From: Epiperipatus broadwayi
Lineage: Eukaryota; Onychophora; Udeonychophora; Euonychophora; Peripatidae
Direction of reading: 5' to 3'
Length of the DNA stretch: 64,000 nucleotides
NCBI GenBank assembly: GCA_028023455.1
Contig: JAQFVV010012395.1
Coordinates: 1,988,001 to 2,052,000, forward strand
Below are positions 35,353 through 45,915 of the stretch, piece after piece. The first letter of the stretch is position 1, and each line of letters opens with the position of its first letter. The notes under the pieces were generated by a model, which made no database searches, was not told the DNA's origin, and saw only the letters and a list, made by a program, of their open reading frames with translations. The position numbers were made by a program, and so were the translations under genes.

Positions 35353-36732
35353 TGGGAACCATCATAGATAAAGGCTACATGTATTTTCTCTTGTAGCATT
35401 TATCATAAAAAATAAAATAATTAAGCTTGTTTAGAGCTATTAGCAGGCTCTTTATATATATTGAAGCAGAAATATATTACACATATTTTTGCTTCACTGT
35501 CTGGTGATTCAAAATCTTGTAATTAGAGGTTTAAACCCAGCTATATATGTGTTGAATCACTAGAGAGTGAAAGGATGCACATACAAGTTTTAAAACCCTC
35601 CTTTATTTTTTTTATGTTCATAAGTTAAACATTTTTATTATAAAAGATTATTTAATAATTTTTAAGTCGGAAATATTTAAATTTCCATTCCCTTTATATA
35701 ATCCTGTATGTGTGGTCAAGATTGCAAAAATATATTATTGATAAAAAATATATTTTTCATTATTAAATATTATGTATATTTATTTTGTAGTTGCGTGTTT
35801 ATTTTATGAAGCAATATCAAAGAAAGTTCTAGAGAGTAGTTAAAATAACTCAGAAACGTTTAAATAAAAAAAATTCTAGATTTAATTTAAAAAGGGTAAT
35901 TAATAAATTAAAATCCCTTAGCAAACAGAATGTTAATGAAAATTATATCTTTTGAATCTATTTCCATTTTAGAAATAGATTAAAACAATACTCTCTGGAA
36001 CTTGTTGCATCATCATTGAAAATAGACAATAGGTGCATTCAAGCCACTTAATGGACATCTGAGCCATATCAAGCAGAAACAGAGAATATTCTAGAAGGTC
36101 TTACTAATATAAATAGAGCTGAAATTTTAGAATAGCTAGCTTAGTTATGCCATCTTAAACAGTGTTGCAGAATGGACACACATCAATTGAATTTTTGAAA
36201 TATGAATCTGGAGTAGAGGGACTAGATTTGCTTCCCTTTTTTCTCCAAAAATCATTTCCTTGCTGCTATGCTAACCTTCCATCTATACTTATGGTCTGCC
36301 TAATTTAAATGCTATAATAACTATCTCAAGATGCCAGCCATTATCTTTCAAAACTTTGCTTGCTTCATCATGTTTTCCTCATTTATAAATTTACAATTTC
36401 AATCCGTACATACATCAAAACATCAGGAAATGGAAGGTAAATCCTAAACATGCCGCTAATATGAACCCTTTCAAAACTTTCATTTTAAAATCTAAATTAT
36501 TTGTAAAATTCTCTTTCTATTGAAACATAACATAATGCTAATTGTAACCATTTTATAAAGTAATGACTTTTTCTTTCAGTTATAAAAATCTAAGGCACGA
36601 ATCTAAAACTTTATTTTTTTAATGTATTTCTTTAATGGGTTTCACAATTTTTCTTTTTTAATATTTTAAATGCGGCAAACTTTTATTTTTAATATTATAA
36701 ATTTCATATGATTTAATTTAATATGCTAATAC

Positions 36733-36845
36733 TTCAATCGAGTGAAACGATCCTAAATTTTATTATATTAGATATCCTAGATATTATAGGATATTACATT
36801 GTAAATGTAAGCTTTCTTACCTAACTAAAAGTTCGCTCGATTGAA
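36733..36845. repeat. 113-bp foldback (MITE-like) inside the 5' LTR
   Basis: TTCAATCGAGTGAA at the left and TTCGCTCGATTGAA at the right are inverse with one mismatch. The inside contains the near-palindrome TTAGATATCCTAGATATTAT. The same hairpin sits at 43376-43488 in the other LTR, so it was there before the last transposition. Confidence 0.75.
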
Positions 36846-38176
36846 TATTTTTAAGTTATTCTATTTGCTTAGTGGCAGATTATTCGCTGCTACATTTAAT
36901 GTCATTTTATTACCATATTTACTCAATTGATTTTATTTTCAAATTATTTTTTTAAAGTAAACTTAATGACTTACCTTTACTGGTTTTTTTTATATTGTCA
37001 ATCATTTGCCTATCACGCCATCTAGCATGATAATTATTTATGGAAGTAATTACTAGTTAGTGTATTAATATTTGTTTAATGAAGGGAACAATAATCCCTC
37101 TTTTATTTGTGACATCCTAATGAATATTAAAGGTCATTTGCATACCTTTCGAGAAGGATTAATTTATGTCATATCATTATGCCAGATTCTATTAAATTAC
37201 GAGGGCCTTAATCCACATATCAGCGACATTAAGCACCTGATTTATTTTTTATTATTAGCATTGTTTGGCTTACATAACATTATGAAATTTCCTCACTTTG
37301 CTTTATCAAACTTAAAACCCAGAGAAACGGGATTCTTTTACTTAATGGCATATCCGTGAATTGGGGCTGGGAAGCACTGGCTCCAGGATAATGTCAGGTT
37401 ATCGTTTAGGCTCTGCACAGGTTAATACTGAAAAACAGACTGTGATAATTCCTATGAGACCACCCTTTTCAAATGCTGACCTGTCACATGTATAGGCACA
37501 TTTCATAATCATATATTATTGATGAAGCATTTGTCCTAAAATGGACTCAATCATTTCTAACATTATTACTTTAGTCAGCACTGCGATTCTTGTTTAATAT
37601 TTTTATATTTGCTCATTTTAAATCTGTAAGATGTAATGCCATGATTTCTAAATCTGTCTCATATTTTTATTTACATTATAAGTTAGGTAATGTCATTTTA
37701 AAGCTTATTTAAGCTATCCACCCTCTCATTGAGACAATGCTGAGTGTGCTAACGAATAATGGGAAGTAAGTCTTTTCCAGTCAGAAAAGAATAAAATAAA
37801 ATAAATAACTTTGCTGTTTAAACATTTTAAGCTCCAGTGACTATTGAAGTGAAAGATGTAAATTAATAAATATTTTTGTATGTGGTTCAAATGAACCATA
37901 ATAAAGTGATGTAACTTACATCCCATTTATCTGTTTTAAGGTTATGTATTTTTCATAAAAATAATCATAGTGTCCATGTTATATAACATGGTAAAATTGG
38001 TATCTACTGTTAGCATATTAAGCGCATCTTTTGACTATCTGTACATTTTTTTATAGTATTCACTTGCAGATTTGCATATTATATAATCATTAAGTTATGT
38101 GCTATTATTATGTAATTCTTTCAATACGCAAACCAGTATTCCTAATCAAGTGAAACCCATAATTCTCGTTGTGTCA

Positions 38177-38187
38177 TATATAAATAG
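38177..38187 (+). promoter_or_regulatory. TATA box of the 5' LTR
   Basis: TATATAAATAG is preserved in both LTRs (the other at 44823-44833) and sits about 480 bp before the LTR end, with AATAAA 313 bp downstream. Spacing supports the role, but AT-rich DNA makes chance matches common. Confidence 0.45.
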
Positions 38188-38668
38188 ATTCACAACTGTT
38201 TGGTAAATTAAATATGTTTATTCATTTTTCTAATATTAATAAATTATTAACTATATAATTATTACTTAAGTCTGCTTTGCCTCATGATTTATGCATACAT
38301 ATCATTAATTAGATTGCATTATATATAGCTGATTTTTACTGACCTTAGGCCAATTCCTAGATTTATTAATGAATTTTCTGAAAAGCCTAATTATAATACT
38401 TGAGCTATTTCATTCTGTTGGGGGGTGGGGTTCGAAGCCTAGTAGTATTGTAATTCCCTGTAGATCTCGTTTCTCCGCTGTTGCTTTGGGACCGGTATGA
38501 ATAAAACTTCATTTGTTTATCATTAGAAATGTTGTTCGGAGAATGTTATAGATCTGGAAAATAGGCAAGAGGGCAAAGTTCATAATTGTTTCTGACTTAC
38601 GTATCTTGCATATGATTGGATTCGAGGTACTTTTACCTAGATGCTAGCTATTGTTAGATGAACATACA

Positions 38669-39678
38669 ATTATGACCGGTACAGTGTATTTTTTTCTCAG
38701 GTTTGGATGCCCATCTGTGGGTCTATTTGAAATTCCTTCACCCTGCAATACCTCATAGAGCATTTAATACGTATGTATAATGTTGTTTTCTGTTTTAAAT
38801 AATTATGAAGAATATATATGTGTGAGATTCCCCCCCCCATGCTTAACGCCATAATGTGGGCCAGATAATAAATTAAGTATACCCTGAGTAATAGATTTTG
38901 ATTATATATAGTAAAAAAGGAAAATATGTATGTGTATATTTTTTCCTGGACTTGTCACACCACTGTGAGACTTCAAATTGTAAACTCACATACCTGAGTG
39001 GTAAAAATGTAAGAAATGTTGTATTTTTTTTTAATTATTATGTTATGACATTCTTTCAAAAAAAAAAAAGAAGACTAGGATTAGGACTAATATTAGATTA
39101 TTTGAGATGGACAATAACAAGGAAATTTAGCAATCTATCGATGTGTGTGCATGAACAGGCCAAATATTATCTTGAGTGTTATTTCTACCATGTTGGCATG
39201 GCACCCTTGTATTTTATACATTTATAAACTTTGTCAACTGGTAAACACTTAAGAAAAGTAAAAACAATTGTGTATATGAAAATCTGAGAATGAATAGACA
39301 ATAAAAGAGAGAATCATTTTATTTTGTATATTTTTTTGTGTATATATATCAAACTAATGAAAGATATTAGCATTCGGTTTCAGGTGCAGGGAAACAAATG
39401 GAACAGAAGGAAGGCACAGTAATTTTATATATATATATATATATATAGTTTGATAATTGCATTATTTTTATGATAGATAAATATAGATACATAGGCAATA
39501 AAATAGAGCAGGTATGGATAATAGTAAAGATTGGCATGAGATAAGTGCAGCATAGAAATATGAAAGTGGGAAGATGATGGGAACATTAGTAGGGGAGATG
39601 ATTAAAAGAAGATGGGGAAGTAAATAACCCGTAATTAAACATAAATAAAAGTTTAGTAATAGCTATAAAAGAAGTAGG
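38669..39678 (+). other. leader region of the LTR element
   Basis: About 1 kb between the 5' LTR and gag. No recognisable tRNA-complement follows the LTR (it continues ATTATGACCGG), so the priming site is unclear. A C8 run near 38831, an AAAAAAAAAAG tract near 39060 and a (TA)n near 39429 are the only simple structures. A 109-residue frame at 38898 looks like chance. Confidence 0.45.
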
Positions 39679-40497
39679 GTGGAAAACATGGATTTAGGAC
39701 CAAGGACAGAAGAGGGCAATCATGACTTGATAATGATAATGCGTAGTATGTTTGAGAAACAAGAGGATCCTAGGGAGGAGTCCTGGATATGTTTCCAAGA
39801 GATACAAAAAAATACTCAGGAAATAAATGAGACTCTCGATTCCAATGGATTGAGAAGAGAAGTCAATGGCTAGAAAATTGGGCAAGGGAGAATTTTAATG
39901 AAACAATGCTCTCTATTAGAGATGTAAAGGATGAGTGCCATCAGATACAAAAACAGGGGAAATATTCTGAAATAATATTAGCAGAAACTCAACAATGACA
40001 CATCAAGGCACATGATGAGCAAGTGAAATAACTCCAAGAGGTGCAGATAGAGATCAAGAGTCAAATGCATGAAATGATATAAAATGTGACACATGATCAG
40101 GAAACATCAAAGAAAGAAATACAGGATATAAAAGAGATATTCCAGGAAAGCCAAGAAATGATAACATCATATTTTAATAACACTGTTGAAATCAAGAACT
40201 TGATAAGATAAAATTGAGACATAAAACCTCATTACATGATCAAAATGGATCACTTCAAGTCAGTGATATTGAGAGAATGGAAGCAGAAGACTATATTTAT
40301 GTAAAGAAAATAAAGCTATAACCTTGTTTAAAGAACAGCCATAGAACCTCCAGAGAAATCTAGGAAAATTGAGGAAGCATGTGTACATATTATTATCAGA
40401 AATAATACAGATAGAAATTATGAATGGCAGATGGACCATAACCAAACTGCTATAAAACAAGATTATAGAAGAGCCTCTTAATGTATTACCAAGTAGT
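39679..40497 (+). pseudogene. gag relic, coiled-coil region
   Basis: A 64-residue frame from 39679 is rich in Glu, Gln, Asn and Arg (for example FEKQEDPREESW, IQKNTQEINETL). Past its stop, the overlapping frame continues with charged helical sequence (NETMLSIRDVKDECHQIQKQ, EVQIEIKSQMHEMI, QETSKKEIQDIKEIFQESQE), which looks like a long coiled coil. In-frame TGA and TAA codons break it. It leads directly into the protease frame. No major-homology region or zinc knuckle is evident, so the gag call rests on position and composition. Confidence 0.6.
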
Positions 40498-41100
40498 TTG
40501 TCCTCGCAGCATGCCACAGAAGATGGAGATAAATCTATGTGTAATGTAAATCCTGTTACTGCCCTCATCCATGATAATAAAAAACCGACTGAAAATGAAG
40601 CTCAAAGTGTGCTTCCATCCATTAAAGTTAAAATTGGTGCTTATGATGCATTTGCCTTGCTAGACTCAGGTAGTTACATATCAGCTGTTTCCAAAACTTG
40701 GTTTCAGACTTACAAGGATCAAGTAAAGGAGGTGAAGACACTTCCAATGAAATCTATTACATTAATGTTGGCAAATGGAAAGAAGATGAGAAGTGAAAGT
40801 TATCAAATATGGCTAGAAGTAACTTTGACCCCAGAACCGATAGTGCATCCATTTATAGTTATGTCTGGACTTGTACAGGACATGCTTTTGGGATCTGATT
40901 TTCTTATTCAATATAATGGCATCATCAGTTATGCAGATAAAACATGCACACTGCTGGGAAAAATTATCCCATTTCATAATGAAGAGGAAGAGCCAGATGG
41001 ATGTTTGATACAGCCTGGTGATGATGAAAGTATTAATGCTTATGTCAAGCAATCTGCAATTATCCAATGTGAGAAATACTTCATCTCAGAGGGATTATAG
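40498..41100 (+). CDS. retropepsin (gag-pro protease) of the LTR element
   Basis: This 200-residue frame is the longest undamaged retroviral-type piece in the interior. LLDSGSYISAV at residues 54-64 carries the catalytic D56-S57-G58. MLLGSDFLIQYN at 129-140 is the second hydrophobic-hydrophobic-G signature (usually ILGxDFL). The spacing of about 75 residues is right for a single-chain retropepsin monomer, which acts as a dimer to cut the Gag polyprotein. The first Met is not a natural start; the domain was probably part of a Gag-Pro polyprotein. There is no reverse transcriptase behind it. It may still fold, but it has no partner polyprotein here. Confidence 0.85.
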   Translation: MSSQHATEDGDKSMCNVNPVTALIHDNKKPTENEAQSVLPSIKVKIGAYDAFALLDSGSYISAVSKTWFQTYKDQVKEVKTLPMKSITLMLANGKKMRSESYQIWLEVTLTPEPIVHPFIVMSGLVQDMLLGSDFLIQYNGIISYADKTCTLLGKIIPFHNEEEEPDGCLIQPGDDESINAYVKQSAIIQCEKYFISEGL

Positions 41101-41385
41101 AGAAAAAATAGGAAGCTGGGAGAAATATTGAAACAAATATTGCTAAATTTCAAGAAGACTCAGTGGGAGGGCTAAAAGATGTTAGAGAGCTTGAAGATGA
41201 TACATCAGACTGGGAAGATATTTATGAGGAAGAAATATTAGAGTGTGAAGATGAAGGTGAATCAGTGGTAGTAAACAAATCAGGGAAAGGATAACATAAG
41301 AGATCATAGAAAGGGATAGACTGAATAGGGAGAAATGACCAATAGTTATGTTAAAAAAAAAGCAACCGGATAAGGACAAACATTC
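41101..41385 (+). pseudogene. acidic tail after the protease
   Basis: A shifted frame gives VGGLKDVRELEDDTSDWEDI and YEEEILECEDEGESVVVNKS before stops. It looks like a linker of the polyprotein. Where reverse transcriptase should begin, there is instead the target site of the insertion at 41399. Confidence 0.5.
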
Positions 41386-41914
41386 CATAGTATGAATAAT
41401 AAATTTAAAAATCCGAAAAAATGTTTCTTCTTTTCTTTAAAAAATATAGTCCATAAAAACCAATATTTATCAAATATAGATTCACCAACCAATTTTCTTT
41501 AAAAAACTTGTTCTTTATTTAACTATATAAAATTTACATTCAATAAGCAACGTTTCGACTATTTCTATCCTTATAGTCTTTTTCAAGCCACTTCTCCAAA
41601 AATTAAAAAATCTAACAAAAAATCTCCCTCCAATAATAATCCAAGTTTAGATAGAATAATAAATTTAAAAATCCGAAAAAATGTTTCTTCTTTTCTTTAA
41701 AAAAATATAGTCCATTAAAAATATAGATTTTTTTGTTAGATTTTTTAATTTTTGGAGAAGTGGCTTGAAAAAGACTATAAGGATAGAAATAGTCGAAATG
41801 TTGCTCATTGAATGTAAATTTTATATAGTTAAATAAAGAACAAGTTTTTTAAAGAAAATTGGTTGGTGAATCTATATTTGATAAATATTGGTTTTTATGG
41901 ACATAGTATGAATA
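41386..41914. mobile_element. Penelope-like (PLE) fragment with 13-bp target duplication
   Basis: CATAGTATGAATA occurs on both sides (41386-41398 and 41902-41914), a 13-bp target duplication around a 503-bp insert. The insert has a 68-bp direct repeat (41399 and 41655 starts, ATAAATTTAAAAATCCGAAA) and inverted arms of about 170 bp (41448-41620 against 41728-41902). The arms contain AACGTTTCGACTATTTCTAT and CTTATAGTCTTTTTCAAG. Such CGTTTCGAC...GTC-type blocks are typical of the repeat ends of Penelope-like elements, in which they derive from a hammerhead (here decayed to CTTGAAA, stem GACTAT/ATAGTC, GAAA). No coding part is present. Confidence 0.72.
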
Positions 41915-42098
41915 GTTTCATAAAAAAAGATGTGTATATAGTTTCATGATTGAAATATAAATTAAAGAGGTTAATAAATAAATTGTTAAAGATTAGTTGA
42001 TGACAGGTGATAGACCATGTGTTTTCCTGCTACCTGAAATTACTTGAAGTAAAATCATTTTTTTATTGGTTTTTTTTTTTTGTTTTTGTTCCTGTATT

Positions 42099-42108
42099 TA
42101 GGGGAATA
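42099..42108 (+). promoter_or_regulatory. polypurine tract before the 3' LTR
   Basis: TTAGGGGAATA abuts the TGAAG start of the 3' LTR, in the place where plus-strand synthesis is primed in LTR elements. It is short, which lowers confidence. Confidence 0.5.
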
Positions 42109-45100
42109 TGAAGTGGAAATTATATTACACAGATTTTTGCTTCACTGTCTGGTGATTCAAAACCTCCAATCAGAGGTTTAAACCCAGCTATATATGTGTT
42201 GAATCACTAGAGAGTGAAAGGACACACATACAAGTTTAAAAACCCTTCTTTATTTTTTTACGTTCATAAGTTAAACATTTTTATTATAAAAGATTATTTA
42301 ATAATTTTAAGTCGGAAATATTTAAATTTCCATTCCCTTTATATAATCCTGTATGTGGGTTCAAGATTGCAAAAATATATTATTGATAAAAAAATATAAT
42401 ATTTTTTGTTATTAAATATTATGTATATTTATTTTGTAGTTGCGTGTTTATTTTATGATGCAATACCAAAGAAAGTTCTAGAGAGTAGTTAAAATAACTT
42501 GTATAAATAAAAGAATATTCTAGATTTAATTTAAAAAGGGTAATTAATAAATTAAAATCCCTTAGCAAACAGAATGTTAATGAAAATTATATCTTTTGAA
42601 TCTATTTCCATTTTAGAAATAGATTAAAACAATACTCTCTGGAACTTGTTGCATCATCATTGAAAATAGACAATAGGTGCATTCAAGCCACTTAATGGAC
42701 ATCCAGGCCATATCAAGTGGAAACAGAGAATATTCTAGAAGGTCTTACTAATATAAATAGAGCTGAAATTTTAGGATAGCTCGCTTAGTTGGCCATCTTA
42801 AACAGTGTTGCAAAACAGACCCACGTCAATTGAATTTTTGAAATATGAATCCGGAGTAGAGGGACTAGATTTGCTTTCCTTTCTTCTCCAAAAATCCTTT
42901 CCTTGCTGCTATGCTAACCTGCCATCTCCACTTATGGACTGCCTAATTTAAATGCTGTAATAATGTTCTCAAGATGCCAGCCATTATTTTTCAAAACTTT
43001 GCCTTGCTTCATCATGTTTTCCTCATTTATAAATTTACAATTTCAATCCGTACATATGTCAAGACATCAGGAAATGGAAGGAAAATCCTAAACAAGCTGC
43101 TAATATGAAATCTTTCAAAACTTTCATTTTAAAATCAAAATTATTTGTAAAATTCACTTTCTATTGAAACATAACGTAATGCTAATTGTAACCATTCTAT
43201 AAAGTAATGATTTTCTCTTTCTGTTATAAAAATCTAATGCACGAATCTAAAACTTTATTTTTTTAATGTATTTCTTTAATGAGTTTCACAATTTCTCTTT
43301 TTTAATATTTTAAATGTGGCAAACTTTTATTTTTAATATTATAAATTTCATATGATTTAATTTATATGCTAATACTTCAATCGAGTGAACCGATCCTAAA
43401 TTTTCTTATATTAGATATCTTAGATATTATAGGATGTTACATCGTAAATGTAAGCTTTCTTACCTAACTAAAAGTTCGCTCGATTGAATAATATTTTTAA
43501 GTTATTCTATTTGCTTAGTGGCAGATTATTTGCTGCTACATTTAATGTCATTTTATTACCAGATTTACGCTATTGATTTTATTTTCAAATTATTTTTTTA
43601 AAGTAAACTTAATGACCTACCTTTACTGTTTTTTTTATATTGTCGATCATTTGCCTATCACACCATCTAGCATGATAATTATTTATGAAAGTAATTACTA
43701 GTTAGCATATTAATATTTTTTTAATGAAGGGAACAATAATCCCTCTTTTATTTGTGACATCCTAATGAATATTAAAGGTCATTTGCGTATCTTTCGAGAG
43801 GGATTAATTTATGTCATATTGTTATGCCAGATTCTATTAAATTACGAGGGCCTTAATCCACATATCAGCATCATTAAGAACCTGATTTATTTTTTTACTA
43901 TTAGCATTGCTTGGCTTACATAATGTTATGAAATTTCCTCGCTTTGCTTTATCAAACTTAAAACCCAGAGAAACGGGATTCTTTTACTTAATGCCTTATC
44001 CGTGAATGGGGCTTGGAAGCACCGGCTCCAGGATATTGTCAGGTTATCATTTAGGTTCTGCACAGGTTAATACTGGAAAACAGACTGTGATAATTCCTAT
44101 GAGACCACCCTTTTCAAATGCTGACCTGTCATGTGTACTGGCACAGTTCATAATCTTATATTATTGATGAAGCGTTCGTCCTAAAATGGACTCAATCATT
44201 TCTAACATTATTATTTTAGTCAGCACTGCAATTCTTGTTTAATATTTTTATATTTGCCCATTTTAAATCTATAAGACATAATGCCATGATTCTAAATCTG
44301 TCTCATATTTTCGTTTACATTATAAGTTAGGTAATGTCATTTTAAAGCTTATTTAAGCTACCCGCCCTCTCATTGAAACAATGCTGAGTGTGCTAACGAA
44401 TAATGTTAAGTAAATCTTTTCCAGTCAGAAAAGTATAGAATAAAATAAATAACTTTGCTGTTTAAACATTTTAAGCTCCAATGACTATTGAAGTGAATGA
44501 TGTAAATTAATAAATATTTTCGTACGTGGTTCAAATGAACCATAATAAAGTGATGCAACATACATCTCATTTATCTGTTTTAAGGTCATGTATTTTTCAT
44601 AAAAATAATCATAACATCCATGTTATATAATATGGTAAAATTGGTACCTACTGTTAGCATATTAAGCCGCATCTTTTGACTATCTGTACATTTTTTTTAT
44701 CGTATTCACTTGCAGATTTGCATATTATATAATCATTAACTTATGTGCTATTATTATGTAATTCCTTCAATACAGAAATCAGTATTCATAATCAAGTGAA
44801 ACCCATAATTCTCGATGTGTCATATATAAATAGATTCCCAACTGTTTGGTAAATTAAATATGTTTATTCATTTTTCTAATATTAATAAATTATTAACTAT
44901 ATAATTATTACTTAAGTCTGCTTTGCCTCATGATTTATGCATACACATCGTTAATTAGATTGCATTATATATAGCTGATTTCCACTGACCTTAGGCCAAT
45001 TCCTAGATTTATTAATGAATTTTCTGAAAAGCCTAATTATAATACTTGAGCTATTTCATTCTGTTGGAGGTTGGGTTCAAAGCCTAGTAGTATTGTAATT

Positions 45101-45312
45101 CCCTGTAGATCTCTTGTTTCTCTTCTGTTGCTTTGGGATGGGTAAGAATAAAATTTCATTTGTTATGATCAGAAATTTTGTTCGTAATGTTATAGATCCG
45201 GAAAATAGGCAAGAGGGCAGAGTTCATGATTGTTCCTGACTTATGTATCTTGCACATGATTGGATTCGAGGTACTTTTGCCTAGATGTTAGCTCTTGTTA
45301 GACAAACATACA
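42109..45312 (+). repeat. 3' LTR (3,204 bp)
   Basis: Collinear with the 5' LTR from TGAAG to ACATACA. Differences are mostly transitions and one- or few-base indels. TATA box at 44823-44833, AATAAA at 45147-45152 and the foldback at 43376-43488 correspond to those in the 5' copy. Unique DNA starting with (TA)n(TG)n follows. Confidence 0.78.
43376..43488. repeat. 113-bp foldback inside the 3' LTR
   Basis: Second copy of the hairpin at 36733-36845, same arms TTCAATCGAGTGAA and TTCGCTCGATTGAA. Confidence 0.75.
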
Positions 45313-45744
45313 ATTTACAATATATATATATATGTGTGTGTGTGTGTGCATGTTTACTCTATAAAATGATAATGTATGCTCAACCACATGTTAGCTAATC
45401 TTATATTTCAAATGAGTTTGATTTAGTAGTGTTAGTAACTAAAGGCTCGACTCAATCAGATTGTAAGCTACCCTTACACTAGTTAAATATATTTTCCATA
45501 ATAATTATCTGTATACACTTTATTTTTAAATTAAATGAACTTTAACAAAGGACTATTATAAAATTTAGCCTGATTAGTCATTTATATATTTTTTTCTATG
45601 TAAAATTTCATCTTGTTATGTTATATTAAATATGTGAGCATAGATAAATATTAATGCTTGCTTAAGTGTTATTTGATCTATTCTCTCTCTCTTGTCACTG
45701 TGTCACCATTGATTTAAAGATGTAAATACCGGTATATGTTAAAT
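45313..45744. other. flank of the LTR element, (TA)n(TG)n microsatellite
   Basis: A dinucleotide tract lies at about 45319-45349. No gene is seen. Confidence 0.6.
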
Positions 45745-45915
45745 TAAATGTGCTGGACCCCCTGATTAAGAGTAGGAGCTAGTTTGGGATATTTTAAGCA
45801 CTGGTTGGTGATGCCTGTTACTCAAGCATGTTGGCTATATAACATATGGTCAGCTGGCACCTGAGTTTGATTCTCAAAATAAATAAAATGCTCTGGATGG
45901 CAGGGTTTTATTCCA
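45745..45915 (+). repeat. possible tRNA-derived SINE fragment
   Basis: GC-richer patch with GGTTGGTGATGCCTGTTACT, then about 70 bp later CCTGAGTTTGATTCTCA, which resembles a Pol III B box. An AAATAAATAAAA tract follows. No second copy exists in the window, so the call is weak. Confidence 0.35.

Larger units (their letters stand above)
34565..35461 (+). repeat. hammerhead repeat family A, inverted units
   Basis: From 34565 the array continues in opposite orientation: a unit from 34565 to about 34980, another to about 35395, and a partial third up to 35461. There the LTR element begins. The head-to-head junction lies at the ribozyme of unit 3. The two inverted ribozymes (34896, 35312) are more decayed than those of the forward units. 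Confidence 0.92.
35462..38668 (+). repeat. 5' LTR (3,207 bp)
   Basis: The first 130 bp can fold: TGAAGCA pairs with TGCTTCA at 35462-35496, and GTGATTCAA pairs with TTGAATCAC further on. A TATA box TATATAAATAG at 38177-38187 and an AATAAA at 38500-38505 lie about 320 bp apart near the right end, as expected for a U3-R-U5 layout with an extremely long U3. A central block near 37080-37520 is GC-richer and well conserved between the two LTRs. It contains a 95-residue frame without an ATG that is not intact in the other LTR. Confidence 0.78.
35462..45312 (+). mobile_element. LTR retrotransposon with 3.2-kb LTRs, gag-pro only (no pol)
   Basis: Two direct repeats of almost the same length, 35462-38668 (3,207 bp) and 42109-45312 (3,204 bp), start TGAAG and end ACATACA and are about 95% alike where I compared them. 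The 3,440-bp interior holds a coiled-coil gag relic and a retropepsin, then an acidic tail. Reverse transcriptase, RNase H and integrase are absent. A purine-rich AGGGGAA lies directly before the 3' copy. The architecture is like large-LTR non-autonomous elements (LARD or TR-GAG type). Both flanks are TA-rich, so a target duplication cannot be proved. A segmental duplication is less likely given TG/CA ends, equal length, purine tract and gag-pro interior. Confidence 0.8.

Noticed and set aside
33545-35461. CRISPR-like array
   Set aside because: Units of 424 bp with no short repeat-spacer pattern, in eukaryotic DNA.
37072-37359. 95-residue frame inside the 5' LTR
   Set aside because: No ATG at its start, and the equivalent place in the 3' LTR is broken by small indels; not under coding constraint.
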